Part shown: positions 25,544-34,577 of the stretch, in pieces
How positions within the stretch are numbered: the first letter of the stretch is position 1
Layout: each line of letters starts with the position of its first letter
Assembly: GCF_018129985.1 (NCBI RefSeq)
Contig: NZ_JAFCKT010000008.1
Coordinates: 62,001-126,000 of the forward strand
Direction: 5' to 3'
Source of the DNA: Bradyrhizobium sp. SZCCT0148
GTDB taxonomy: Bacteria > Pseudomonadota > Alphaproteobacteria > Rhizobiales > Xanthobacteraceae
DNA length: 64,000 nucleotides
Notes under the pieces: model-generated
What the model was told of the DNA's origin: nothing
The model's input: the letters and a program-made list of their open reading frames with translations, nothing else
The model's database searches: none
Translations under genes and position numbers: made by a program

Positions 25544-26479
25544 CTACAGCGCCCCGGCGCCGAACGTATTGCAGGCCTGGACCGTGCCCTGCTGGTAGCC
25601 GGTCATGAACCATTGCTTGCGCTGCGCCGCCGAGCCGTGGGTGAAGGAGTCGGGCATGACCCGTCCCGTAGACTGACGCTGCAGCGTGTCGTCGCCGATC
25701 GCACTCGCCGTGGTCAGCGCGGCGTCGATGTCGCCGGGCTCGAGGAAGTTCGGGCGCTTCTTTGCCTCGCGATTGACCCAGACGCCGGAGAGGCAATCGG
25801 CCTGCAACTCGACCTTGACCTGGAGCGCGTTGGCCTCGGCCTTGCTGCCGGCCTGCTGCTGCAGCCGCGTCACGCGCGGGATGATGCCAAGCAGGTTCTG
25901 GATGTGATGGCCGGCTTCATGCGCGATGATGTAGGCGGTGGTGAAATTGCACGCCGACTTGCCGGAGCAGCCGCGAAAGCGCGTTTCGACCTCGCGGAAG
26001 AAGCCGGTGTCGAGGAAAATGGTGCGGTCCGGCGGACAATAGAACGGCCCCATCGCCGACTGCGCCATGCCGCAGCGGCCGCCATTGGTGGAGTTGCGGA
26101 ACAGCACGATCTTCGGGCCGGTATAGGACTGGCCCGAGGCCTGGAAGATCTCGCTCCAGCGATCGTCGATCTCGCCGAGAATGCCCGATATCATGCTGCC
26201 CATCTCGTCCGTGGGCGCGCCGCGCTTGCCGGAGGAGGCCTGGCGGTCGGTCTGGTAGCTCGGGGCCTGGCCGCCGCCGGTGAGGATCTCGGCCCCGCCG
26301 ATCAGGATGCGCGGATCGATGCCGAAGGCGTAGCCGACCAGGCCGAGGATGATGATCGTGCCGATGCCGAGCCCGCCGCCGCCCATGGGCAGGCCGAACC
26401 CGCCTCCGCCACCGCCGCCTCCACCATCATCGCGACGATCCTCGATGTCGTCGCTGCGGCGGAAATCATCGTAGCGCAT
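25544..26479 (-). CDS. neutral zinc metallopeptidase (YpfJ family)
   Basis: A 311-residue predicted zinc protease. Residues 1-40 are charged then a glycine run (RRDDGGGGGGGGGFGLPMGG) preceding one transmembrane helix GIGTIIILGLVGYAFGI; the rest is outside the cytoplasm. AYIIAHEAGHHIQNLLGIIP is the HExxH-type zinc motif (H-E-A-G-H) and LQADCLSGVWVNREAKKRPN holds the downstream acidic ligand. YpfJ family function is unknown; metalloprotease activity is inferred from the motif. It faces divergent ccrM across a 413 bp AT-rich gap. Confidence 0.88.
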   Translation of the reverse strand: MRYDDFRRSDDIEDRRDDGGGGGGGGGFGLPMGGGGLGIGTIIILGLVGYAFGIDPRILIGGAEILTGGGQAPSYQTDRQASSGKRGAPTDEMGSMISGILGEIDDRWSEIFQASGQSYTGPKIVLFRNSTNGGRCGMAQSAMGPFYCPPDRTIFLDTGFFREVETRFRGCSGKSACNFTTAYIIAHEAGHHIQNLLGIIPRVTRLQQQAGSKAEANALQVKVELQADCLSGVWVNREAKKRPNFLEPGDIDAALTTASAIGDDTLQRQSTGRVMPDSFTHGSAAQRKQWFMTGYQQGTVQACNTFGAGAL

Positions 26480-26892
26480 GGCGGGCTTCCCTCAGTCCTC
26501 GATTGGCATCAATTGGGCGCATAGGCGCGAAAGCTCAACGCGCCACACACGTAAAATTTCCGTTGCTTTTATCAATATCTCGCTCGGCAATTATTGCCTA
26601 GTGCGACAGCCCGCCGATGCCAGCAATTTTTTCCCAGGGTCGAGCAATTTTTTCCGAGAGAAATTTGCAGCCTTTTTGGCGCCACGATCACTCCCGCACC
26701 CCGAACAAATGCAAAATCCCCTGTAAAAAACGGCGAATGCGCACGACGACATACACGCAGAACGCGACACGCGGCCTGCTCAACAAAACGGCGGGTTAAG
26801 TCGATTTTTACTTTGCCGCTTCATTGTAACGGTCAGTCGGTTGTTTGGTCCCGCGTCGCCGACAGCGTCGCCTGAGTCAGAGTTCTTGAGTC
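26480..26892. promoter_or_regulatory. AT-rich intergenic region upstream of ccrM
   Basis: Contains a perfect 13 bp palindrome GGCAATTATTGCC (26586-26598), two direct copies of AGCAATTTTTTCC at 26622-26634 and 26643-26655 spaced exactly 21 bp (two helical turns), and TTAAGTCGATTTTTAC (TTAA seven or eight bases from TTTA/TTAC, a weak CtrA-like site) further on. The clusters suggest binding of a regulator that favours AT tracts. It serves both the metallopeptidase gene (minus) and ccrM (plus). Confidence 0.45.
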
Positions 26893-26948
26893 ATGGTAGA
26901 GTCGCGTCGCGGGGCGTCTGCAAGGGCGCCCCGCACAAATTTTGAGTC
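26874..26948. promoter_or_regulatory. cluster of four GANTC sites over the ccrM start
   Basis: GAGTC occurs at 26874-26878, 26888-26892, 26899-26903 and 26944-26948; the second ends directly before the ATG at 26893. GANTC is the recognition site of CcrM enzymes. In Caulobacter, methylation sites in the ccrM leader lower expression, so feedback control is a reasonable inference here. Confidence 0.6.
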
Positions 26949-28023
26949 TCCGTCGCATCGCATCATCCTCGGTGATTGCGTCGCCGAGATGTCGAAGCTT
27001 CAGGCAGGTAGCGTCGATCTGGTGTTCGCAGATCCACCCTACAATCTCCAGCTCAAGGGCGATCTCAAGCGCCCCGACGAGTCCCACGTCGACGCCGTCG
27101 ACGACGACTGGGACAAGTTCGATTCATTCTCCGCCTATGACGATTTCACCCGCGCCTGGCTGCTGGCCGCGCGCCGCGCGATGAAGCCGTCGGCGACGAT
27201 CTGGGTGATCGGCTCCTACCACAACATCTTCCGCGTCGGCGCGATCATGCAGGATCTCGGCTTCTGGCTCCTGAACGACATCGTCTGGCGCAAGTCGAAC
27301 CCGATGCCGAATTTCCGCGGCCGCCGCTTCACCAACGCGCACGAGACCATGATCTGGGCCGCGCGCGACGAAAAAGCCAAGGGCTACACGTTCAACTACG
27401 AAGCGTTGAAGGCCGCGAACGAGGACGTGCAGGCACGGTCCGACTGGCTGATCCCGCTCTGCACCGGCGAGGAGCGCCTCAAGGGTGCCGACGGCAAGAA
27501 GGTGCATCCGACGCAAAAGCCGGAAGGCTTGCTCGCCCGCGTGCTGCTGTCCTCATCGAAGCCCGGCGACCTCGTGATCGATCCATTCAACGGCACCGGC
27601 ACCACCGGCGCCGTCGCCAAGCGCCTCGGCCGCTCCTATATCGGCTTCGAGCGCGACAAGACTTATGCCAAGGCGGCCGAAGCCCGCATTGCCGCGGTCG
27701 AGCCGCTGCCGGAGGCGAGCCTCGCCCCGTTCATGACCGCGCGCGAAGCGCCGCGGGTCGCGTTCTCCGAACTGATCGAGCGCGGCATGATCATGCCCGG
27801 CACGAAGCTGTTCGACGCCAAGAAGAAGCTCGGCGCGCTGGTTCGTGCCGATGGCGCCATCATGTTCGGCGACAAGGTCGGCTCGATTCACCGCATCGGC
27901 GCAGTGGCGCAGGGCGCGCAGGCCTGCAACGGCTGGACCTTTTGGCACGTCGAGACCAAGAAGGGCCTCAAGCTGATCGACGAGCTGCGCGCCGAAATCC
28001 GCGCCGGCATGGCGGCGGGGTAG
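26893..28023 (+). CDS. ccrM: CcrM-type adenine-N6 DNA methyltransferase (GANTC)
   Basis: A 376-residue beta-class N6-adenine methyltransferase. LVFADPPYNLQLKG (residues 43-56) is the catalytic DPPY motif, and VIDPFNGTGTTGAVAKRLGR later is the SAM-binding FxGxG; this order defines the beta class. Residues ~270-376 hold the C-terminal DNA-binding domain typical of CcrM (GMIMPGTKLFDAKKKLGALV, QACNGWTFWHVETKKGLKLI). It methylates GANTC after replication, controlling cell-cycle genes in alphaproteobacteria. GANTC sites surround its own start. It has no paired restriction enzyme gene, as expected for a housekeeping methylase. The specificity is inferred from family membership. Confidence 0.93.
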   Translation: MVESRRGASARAPRTNFESPSHRIILGDCVAEMSKLQAGSVDLVFADPPYNLQLKGDLKRPDESHVDAVDDDWDKFDSFSAYDDFTRAWLLAARRAMKPSATIWVIGSYHNIFRVGAIMQDLGFWLLNDIVWRKSNPMPNFRGRRFTNAHETMIWAARDEKAKGYTFNYEALKAANEDVQARSDWLIPLCTGEERLKGADGKKVHPTQKPEGLLARVLLSSSKPGDLVIDPFNGTGTTGAVAKRLGRSYIGFERDKTYAKAAEARIAAVEPLPEASLAPFMTAREAPRVAFSELIERGMIMPGTKLFDAKKKLGALVRADGAIMFGDKVGSIHRIGAVAQGAQACNGWTFWHVETKKGLKLIDELRAEIRAGMAAG

Positions 28024-28037
28024 CTCACCCGTCCCCC

Positions 28038-28140
28038 GTCATTCCGGGGCTCGCGAAGCGAGAGCCCGGAATTCACCCAACCACAGCATGTGCGGCCCAA
28101 TGGATTCGGACTCGCGCCAGGAGGCGCGCCCCGGAGTGAC
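28038..28140. repeat. dispersed palindromic element, family B copy 2
   Basis: Runs gtcattccggggctcgcg, agagcccggaattcac, tggattcggactcgcgccag and gcgccccggagtgac. The arm is slightly diverged from copies 13460 and 56576. It begins 15 bp after the ccrM stop. Confidence 0.85.
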
Positions 28141-28321
28141 CATGGTGGTCGTTTGGCGCGCCAGAATGGCGGCGATCGGCCGTTGTTACGCCGGCTGATC
28201 TGCGTGGCGCGCAGATACAGCCCGGCAAACTCGCCGCTTGCTCTCGCGACGGGTTCAGGCAAGAGAGGCATTGCGGCAACCGTGCTGCCCTCGCACCTCG
28301 TAACAAACACTGGGGAGATCG

Positions 28322-29008
28322 ATGCTCAAATTCTATTTCAACGGCTCGCCGAACCCGACCAAGGTCGCGCTTTTCCTGGAGGAGGCCGGCCTGCCCTTCG
28401 AGCCCGTGAAGATCGACACCCGCAAGGGCGAGCAGTTCACGCCCGACTATCTGAAGGTCAATCCGAACGGCAAGGTGCCGGCGATCGACGATGGCGGCAC
28501 CATCGTGTTCGACTCGAACGCCATCCTGCTCTATCTCGCCGAGAAGACCGGCAAGTTCCTGCCCGCCGCCAACGTGCGCGGCGAGACGCTGTCCTGGCTG
28601 ATGTTCATCGCCACCGGCGTCGGGCCCTATTCAGGTCAGGCGGTTCACTTCAAGCACTTTGCTCCGAAGGACCAGAACCACGACTACGCCCATAACCGCT
28701 ACCAGTACGAGACCGATCGCCACTACAAGATCCTGGACGCTCACCTCGAAGGCCGCCGCTACATGGTCGGCGACAGCTATTCGATCGTCGACATGGCGCT
28801 GTGGGGTTGGGCGCGGATGCTGCCGTTCAAGCTCGGCGATGACGCCTTCGCGCGCTACCCGAACGTGAAGCGGCTGGTGGACGAGATCTCGGCACGCCCG
28901 GCGGCGGCGCGTGCGATCGCGCTGAAGGACAAATTCACCTTCAAGGCGGAGATGGACGACGAGGCGCGCGCCAACATGTTCAAGCATATGGCGACCAAGG
29001 TCGCCTGA
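28322..29008 (+). CDS. glutathione S-transferase family protein
   Basis: A 228-residue GST. The N-terminal thioredoxin-like domain reads MLKFYFNGSPNPTKVALFLE then YLKVNPNGKVPAIDDGGTIV and DSNAILLYLAEKTG, the glutathione-binding SNAIL motif; the alpha-helical C-terminal domain contains YMVGDSYSIVDMALWGWARM, the usual N-capping box. GSTs conjugate or isomerise electrophiles with glutathione; substrate unknown. GGGGAG precedes the ATG. A strong intrinsic terminator lies 20 bp after the stop. The gene is monocistronic. Confidence 0.9.
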   Translation: MLKFYFNGSPNPTKVALFLEEAGLPFEPVKIDTRKGEQFTPDYLKVNPNGKVPAIDDGGTIVFDSNAILLYLAEKTGKFLPAANVRGETLSWLMFIATGVGPYSGQAVHFKHFAPKDQNHDYAHNRYQYETDRHYKILDAHLEGRRYMVGDSYSIVDMALWGWARMLPFKLGDDAFARYPNVKRLVDEISARPAAARAIALKDKFTFKAEMDDEARANMFKHMATKVA

Positions 29009-29028
29009 TCACGCCGCCCCGCTCTTCG

Positions 29029-29056
29029 AAGGCCACGCGCATGCGCGTGGCCTTTT
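29029..29056 (+). terminator. intrinsic terminator after GST gene
   Basis: Perfect 26 bp palindrome aaggccacgcgc/atgcgcgtggcctt followed by a short T run. It lies 20 bp downstream of the GST stop and 12 bp before the chemoreceptor stop on the opposite strand, so it can serve both convergent genes. Confidence 0.85.
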
Positions 29057-29067
29057 GCGTTTGTGAC

Positions 29068-31077
29068 TCAGGCAGCGTGGACCGAGTTCAGGAACTTGGC
29101 CACTTCCTGCTTCAGCCGGTTGCTGTCGGCCGACAGCGACCGCGCTGCCGACAACACCTGCGACGAAGCCGATCCGGTTTCGGAGGCGCCGCGCTGCACG
29201 TCGCCGATGTTGGACGACACCCTCTGCGTGCCATGAGCCGCCTGCTGGACGTTGCGGGAAATCTCCTGCGTCGCCGCGCCCTGCTGCTCCACGGCGGCCG
29301 CGACGGTCGACGAGATCTCCGATAGCCGCTCGATAGTGCCGCTGATCTCCCTGATGGATCCGACCGATTCCTCCGTCGCGGCCTGGATGCTGGAAACCTG
29401 CTGGGCGATCTCACCGGTGGCCTTCGCGGTCTGCTCGGCGAGCGCCTTGACCTCGGAGGCGACCACGGCAAAGCCGCGACCAGCATCGCCCGCGCGCGCC
29501 GCCTCGATGGTGGCGTTCAGGGCCAGCAGATTGGTCTGGCCGGCGATCGTGCTGATCAGTTCGACCACGTCGCCGATCCGGGCGGCAGCCTTGGACAGCG
29601 CGCCGACGCGGTCATTCGTCCTGCTCGCCTGACCGACGGCCTCAACCGCGATACGGGCGGATTCCTGCACCTGACGGGCGATTTCGGACACCGAGGAGGA
29701 GAGCTCCTCGGTCGCTGAGGCCACCGCCTGCACATTGGCCGAAGCCTCCTGCGAGGCGCTGGCAACTTCCGTCGACAGGTCCTGGGCCCGCGAGGCGGTC
29801 GTGGTGAGAGTGCCGGCGGAGGCTTCAAGCTCGTTCGAGGCCGACGACACCGTGTTCACGATCTCGCCGACCGCCTGCTCGAACTGGTCGGCCAGCCTCG
29901 CCATGTCCTTCTTGCGGCTCTCGGCCTGCCGCGCCTCGACCTCGGACTGCTCGGCGCGCATGCGTTCGGTCTCGATCATGTTGTCCTTGAACACCTGGAT
30001 CGCCTTGGCCATGTCGCCGATCTCGTCAGCCTTGCCACGACCGGGGATCTCGACCGCGAGATTGCCGCCGGCGATCATCCCCATGGCGCGCGTCATCGAG
30101 GTGAGAGGACCGACGATGCTGCGGGCGATCAGGAAGGCGACGATGCCGCCGAACAGGATGGCGAGGCCGCCGGCGACCTCCTGAATGGTCGTCGTGCCGG
30201 CGATCACGGCTTCGGCTTCATTTCGCGAGCCCTGGTAGTCCTTCTTCAGGGTCGTTTCCGCGGCCTTGAGCCTGCCGATGCTGCTGACGATGAGGGGCGC
30301 GAGGTCCTTGTGGTAGAGTTCGTCCGCCTGAAGCATTGCGGCGGAGGTCGACTCGAACGCGGATTTGTAGATTCCGAGCGAGGTCTTGACGGGCGCCAGC
30401 GCGGATCGCAATTCCGTCGCCTGCGGGCTCTTTTCGAGAGCCGCGAGCCGTTGCGCCGCCCTGTCTACGCTCGCCCTGAAATTTGCCGGCCCCTGCGCGT
30501 CGCGCAGCGCCAGGAAGCGCCAGTTTGCAACCCGAACGAGGAGGACCCTGGATTCGAGGTCGGCGACGAGGGCCGCGGTGTCTTCGTCGACGGCTGCGCG
30601 CGCCGCATCGACCAGCTTGCCCATCTTGACGGCCAGTTCCTCACCGCTCGGCAGCAGGGTCGCCTTGCCCGTTCGCGCCTCGTTGACGGCGTCGCCGAGA
30701 TTGTCACGCAAGCGTCGCATCTTGGCGATGTCGTCGATAAGACCGTTATAGAGCGCTCGCCGCTCCTCGGAGGCCGTTCCCTTCGCACCGACCCGCAACA
30801 GCTCGGTGGCGGCGTTTTCCCGCTCCAGCGCCTCTTTCATCGCGGGTTCGTCGGCATCATAAACGTATCGCAAATTGGCGCGCTGGATCGCCTGAAGATG
30901 GGTCGAAATCTCCAACACCCGCGCCGTGCTGTCCGAGAGCGCGGATTGTCTTGCAACCTGCTCCTGCACCGCCCGCAAATTCCAGACGGCAACCACCGCC
31001 ATCACGAGACCAACCACCACCAAGGCCATGAAGCCTGCGTACAGGCGTCCCCTGATCCGCAAACGAAACTTCGGCAT
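29068..31077 (-). CDS. methyl-accepting chemotaxis protein
   Basis: A 669-residue chemoreceptor. Transmembrane helix 1 is AGFMALVVVGLVMAVVAVWN; a helical periplasmic sensor spans roughly 38-300; helix 2 is GGLAILFGGIVAFLIARSIV, followed by a HAMP domain ending IQVFKDNMIETERMRAEQ. The cytoplasmic hairpin tip reads ISTIAGQTNLLALNATIEAA, then RAGDAGRGFAVVASEVKALA, the core that binds CheA/CheW. The ligand is unknown; the sensor looks like an all-helical four-helix type. The frame allows TTG at 31083, but ATG at 31077 (MPKFRLRIRGR) is preferred. No che genes are nearby. Confidence 0.93.
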   Translation of the reverse strand: MPKFRLRIRGRLYAGFMALVVVGLVMAVVAVWNLRAVQEQVARQSALSDSTARVLEISTHLQAIQRANLRYVYDADEPAMKEALERENAATELLRVGAKGTASEERRALYNGLIDDIAKMRRLRDNLGDAVNEARTGKATLLPSGEELAVKMGKLVDAARAAVDEDTAALVADLESRVLLVRVANWRFLALRDAQGPANFRASVDRAAQRLAALEKSPQATELRSALAPVKTSLGIYKSAFESTSAAMLQADELYHKDLAPLIVSSIGRLKAAETTLKKDYQGSRNEAEAVIAGTTTIQEVAGGLAILFGGIVAFLIARSIVGPLTSMTRAMGMIAGGNLAVEIPGRGKADEIGDMAKAIQVFKDNMIETERMRAEQSEVEARQAESRKKDMARLADQFEQAVGEIVNTVSSASNELEASAGTLTTTASRAQDLSTEVASASQEASANVQAVASATEELSSSVSEIARQVQESARIAVEAVGQASRTNDRVGALSKAAARIGDVVELISTIAGQTNLLALNATIEAARAGDAGRGFAVVASEVKALAEQTAKATGEIAQQVSSIQAATEESVGSIREISGTIERLSEISSTVAAAVEQQGAATQEISRNVQQAAHGTQRVSSNIGDVQRGASETGSASSQVLSAARSLSADSNRLKQEVAKFLNSVHAA

Positions 31078-31322
31078 TCCCAATGTCCACCAAGATGCAT
31101 TTCACTTCGAGCCGCCGGCCACAGTCACCAGCCACCCCGGCAGCCGCGCGTCGCGTCGTTGCGACCCACGCTGCACCGCGGCACAATGGAGGACACTCCT
31201 TAATTGAACCTTCAAATTATTCGCGCGAGTCGAATCGGCGGGCGCAAATGCTGCTGATTTTATCGGCAGCTATGCGAGATCGTGCAAGGATCCGCAGCCG
31301 CATGCATAACGTGACGTAACCC

Positions 31323-33869
31323 TCATGATGCACGGGCCTGCTGCAATTTGCCGAGCGCGTGCTCGACCACTTCCAGCGTGTAGGGCTTCTGAACGACCGG
31401 CGCATCGGCCAGCTGCTCTGGGATCGGCGCGCGCTCGCCGTAACCGGTTGCGAAGATGAAGGGTACGCCAATCTCTTTCAGCTTCTGCGCCACCTTGATG
31501 CTGCTCTCGTTGCCGAGATTGAGATCGAGCAGAGCGAAATTCGGTCGGGTGCGCTCGATCGAACGTAGCGCCTGGTCGACCGACGCGGCGGTGTCGACGT
31601 GGCGCGCGCCGAGATCGAGCAAAATGACCTCCGCCGCCATGGCGATGATCAGATTATCCTCGACGATCAGCGCTGTTTCGGAGATCCGCGGACGGTCGGA
31701 CTGCTGTTCCTCAAGTCGCATGGCTGCTCCTGCTATCGCCGGCATCAGTTCGACGTAATTGGCCGGAATGACGAACGTCGCCTGGACGCCCAGAAGGTCA
31801 AAGCGAATTTCCGCATCGCCCTTGAGATCGAACGGCACCGAGCGTTCGATGATCGTGGTGCCGAAGCCGCGTCGCGACGGCGGCTGCACCGGTGGCCCGC
31901 CGCTTTCCTTCCATTCGATCACGAGGCTGGACGAGGGATCGAGGCGCCAGACCACCTCGACGCTGCCGGTGGAATCGGCGAGCGCGCCATATTTGGCGGA
32001 ATTGGTCATCATTTCGTGGACGACGAGAGCCAGCGTGGAGAACGCCTTGGGATCGAGCGCGACGTCTGGCCCGCCCATCTTCACCCGCCCTGCGCGCGCC
32101 CCGAGATAGGCGCCGGCTTCGGATTCGAGCAGGGTTCGCAGCGCCACCGGCGCCCAGTTCAGATTGGTGATCTGGTCGTGCGCGCGGGCCAGCGCCTGGA
32201 TCCGACCGCCAAGGACGCTCGCAAACTCCTCCACGCTCGTCGCCGTGTCCTTGCTTTGCGCCACCAGCGCGCGGACGAGGCTCAGGATGTTACGGACGCG
32301 GTGATTGAGCTCGGCGATCATCAACTCCTGCCGCTCCTGCGCGCCACGGCGCTCGCGCGCGGCGAGGTCGGACAATTGCAGGATCACCTCCAGCAACGTG
32401 ACGCGCAGACTCTCGGCGATGCGGATGTCGGCGGACGACCACGGTTTAGATTGCCCCGCCACGGCCTCCTGCCAGAGCTCGAAGCTCTTGCGCGGCGTCA
32501 GGCGCGGCCCGTTCGGACCTTCGTCATAGACCTTGTCGGGAGCGCCGGCCCAGTTCACGAAACGCGTGACCTCGCGCCGGAAGAACACCAGGCAGTCGCG
32601 CGGAGTCCGAGAGATGGGAATGGCGAGAAAGCCCGCCGCGCGGTCGCGAAACGCCTGGCCGGCGGCATAGACCTTGGCGATCTCGGCGCTGGCAAAGATC
32701 CGGCCCGGCGAGGTCCGGTTGATGAAGGCCACGAGATCCTTCACCTCGTCTTCGGTGGGCGTGTCTCCCTCGAGCACAATCTTGTTGTCGGACCAGACCG
32801 CGACGCCGTCGCACGCGATCATCTTGCGGTAATCGCTGAGAAAGTCGACGACCGCGCGACGGCTGTGCTCGTGTGAGGCCGCGACTTCGATCAAGCGCTC
32901 CTGAACCTGGTGAGCGCGCGCCTCATAGGCGACATCGCTCTCGCGCTCGCGTCCCTCGACGATCCAGGAGAACATCTGTCCGAACAGCTCGGCCGCGGTG
33001 CGCTTCTCGAACGAGATGTAGCGCGGCGAGTAATGATGGCAGGCGAACAGGCCCCACAACTTGCCGTCGCGCAGGATCGACACCGACATCGACGCGGCGA
33101 CGCCCATGTTGCGCAGATATTCAATGTGGATCGGGGAAACCGATCGCAGCACGCTCATCGAGAGGTCGAGCAGACCGGCATTGTGCGTGGCCGTGGACAG
33201 AAGCGCAGCCGGCCTGGCATTTATGTCGGCAATGATGCGCAGCCAGTTCCGCTGATAGAGGATGCGGGCTTGGCGTGGAATGTCGGACGCCGGGTAATGC
33301 AGGCCGAGGAAGGTTTCGAGACCCGCTTCCGCGGTCTCGGCGATGACCTCCCCGGACCCATCCGGGTGAAACTGGTAGACCATGACGCGGTCGAATCCGG
33401 TCAACACCTTGAGCTGGCGCGCGGCTTCCCGTGCCAGATCGGTCATGCCGCGCGTCTTGCGGATGCGCTCCAGCATCAGGCGCACGAGTTCGCCGGAATT
33501 GATGCCGGGCTCGTTGACGCTGGGCTCTGCCTCGATCACGAGATAGACGCCGGAGAAATGGATCGCCAGATCGTAAAGCGGTTTGCCGGTCAGGAGCTCG
33601 ACGCCGAACAGGCGCTCGGTCGCATCCGGCCCGCTCAAATGGTCGACGTGGCGGCGGATGGTCTCGACGGCGGCTTCGGAGAAAACCCGCGACAGGGGCT
33701 GCTGGAGCAGATCGGCAATTTCGGTCCCGAGGAAACTGCCGGCATTCTCGGACGCCATGCAGATCGTGAAATCGGAGAGCACGGTGAGCAGAAAGCCGTA
33801 AGGCTGCACGCTGCCGGGAACGTGAATCGGCTCGCGATCACAATTGGTGAGATTGACCGCCTCGTTCAT
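31323..33869 (-). CDS. bphP: bacteriophytochrome with HWE-type kinase and receiver domain
   Basis: An 848-residue hybrid photoreceptor. Residues 1-110 are the PAS domain with NLTNCDREPIHVPGSVQPYG, where C10 is the biliverdin-attachment cysteine; GAF follows with the PASDIPR motif (193-199) and SPIHIEYL (H248 by my count); PHY includes the PRKSFELWQE tongue near 459. A HWE/HisKA2 kinase has AELNHRVRNILSLVRALVAQ (H near 523) and NSAKYGAL; the end is a receiver, ALIVEDNLIIAMAAEVILLD, with acceptor aspartate in ALLDLNL. It senses red/far-red light. The heme oxygenase gene overlaps its start by four bases. QPYG replaces the more usual QPHG. Confidence 0.93.
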   Translation of the reverse strand: MNEAVNLTNCDREPIHVPGSVQPYGFLLTVLSDFTICMASENAGSFLGTEIADLLQQPLSRVFSEAAVETIRRHVDHLSGPDATERLFGVELLTGKPLYDLAIHFSGVYLVIEAEPSVNEPGINSGELVRLMLERIRKTRGMTDLAREAARQLKVLTGFDRVMVYQFHPDGSGEVIAETAEAGLETFLGLHYPASDIPRQARILYQRNWLRIIADINARPAALLSTATHNAGLLDLSMSVLRSVSPIHIEYLRNMGVAASMSVSILRDGKLWGLFACHHYSPRYISFEKRTAAELFGQMFSWIVEGRERESDVAYEARAHQVQERLIEVAASHEHSRRAVVDFLSDYRKMIACDGVAVWSDNKIVLEGDTPTEDEVKDLVAFINRTSPGRIFASAEIAKVYAAGQAFRDRAAGFLAIPISRTPRDCLVFFRREVTRFVNWAGAPDKVYDEGPNGPRLTPRKSFELWQEAVAGQSKPWSSADIRIAESLRVTLLEVILQLSDLAARERRGAQERQELMIAELNHRVRNILSLVRALVAQSKDTATSVEEFASVLGGRIQALARAHDQITNLNWAPVALRTLLESEAGAYLGARAGRVKMGGPDVALDPKAFSTLALVVHEMMTNSAKYGALADSTGSVEVVWRLDPSSSLVIEWKESGGPPVQPPSRRGFGTTIIERSVPFDLKGDAEIRFDLLGVQATFVIPANYVELMPAIAGAAMRLEEQQSDRPRISETALIVEDNLIIAMAAEVILLDLGARHVDTAASVDQALRSIERTRPNFALLDLNLGNESSIKVAQKLKEIGVPFIFATGYGERAPIPEQLADAPVVQKPYTLEVVEHALGKLQQARAS

Positions 33870-34450
33870 ACGCGATCCGCCGCCAATTCGAACGCGGCGA
33901 ACGCGGCCTGAGCCGCCTCGATCACCTCATCTTCGTCGCAGGACTCCTCGCCCTGCAGCCTTGACAGGAAGCTCTGCCAGAGCCGCTTGCCGGTGCCATG
34001 GCTGAGATAAGCCGTCGCCCCCGCGACACGGGGATCTGCCGAATCCGCGACGGTCTTGAGCAGGAATTTCGCCCCGAGTCGCGAGCCCTCCAGCACGTAC
34101 ATCGTGCCGAGCACGCCGCTCGGTGTCATCGGCGCAACCGACACGGTGGACTGCGCGTCCCGGTCGAGCCACTCGAGATCCATCGCGATGGCTTGACTGC
34201 GCGTCCGCTCCGGCCAATCCGGGAAAATCCTGGCGACCCCGGCCTCGACCAGGGCCGCTTCGAGCGGCAGCAAGGCGCCGGCGCTGGCCTGGAGGAAACG
34301 GCGATATCCGGAGAAAACTGTGAGATCGAACGAGGACATCTGCGCATCGAGCTCCCGGTGCGCGGCGGAAGTCGCGTCTCTCAATCTTTCGCGGAGTCCG
34401 GGAAGGCTACGGCCCACCTGTGTCGAAACGTCCATAGCCCCAGCTAGCAT
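33866..34450 (-). CDS. bphO: biliverdin-producing heme oxygenase
   Basis: A 194-residue heme oxygenase. LRDATSAAHRELDAQMSSFD carries the proximal heme histidine and TPSGVLGTMYVLEGSRLGAK is the conserved distal helix with glycine pairs. It opens heme to biliverdin, the chromophore of the neighbouring phytochrome. Its stop overlaps the bphP ATG (ATGA), a classic bphO-bphP operon. The open frame reaches TTG at 34471, but ATG at 34450 with GGGA six bases upstream is preferred; another ATG at 34435 is possible. A broken DUF1127 gene lies upstream on the same strand. Confidence 0.9.
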   Translation of the reverse strand: MLAGAMDVSTQVGRSLPGLRERLRDATSAAHRELDAQMSSFDLTVFSGYRRFLQASAGALLPLEAALVEAGVARIFPDWPERTRSQAIAMDLEWLDRDAQSTVSVAPMTPSGVLGTMYVLEGSRLGAKFLLKTVADSADPRVAGATAYLSHGTGKRLWQSFLSRLQGEESCDEDEVIEAAQAAFAAFELAADRV

Positions 34451-34577
34451 AAAATTCCCAAGCGCGCGCAATGCCGGGGGCTCTATTGCCCCGGAAGCGA
34501 AGAAAACGCCGCGAGAAACCCAAAGGTTCCGCCTGAGAACTTGGAAAAATCGAGGCGGGGCATGCGCCCCGTCCTCT

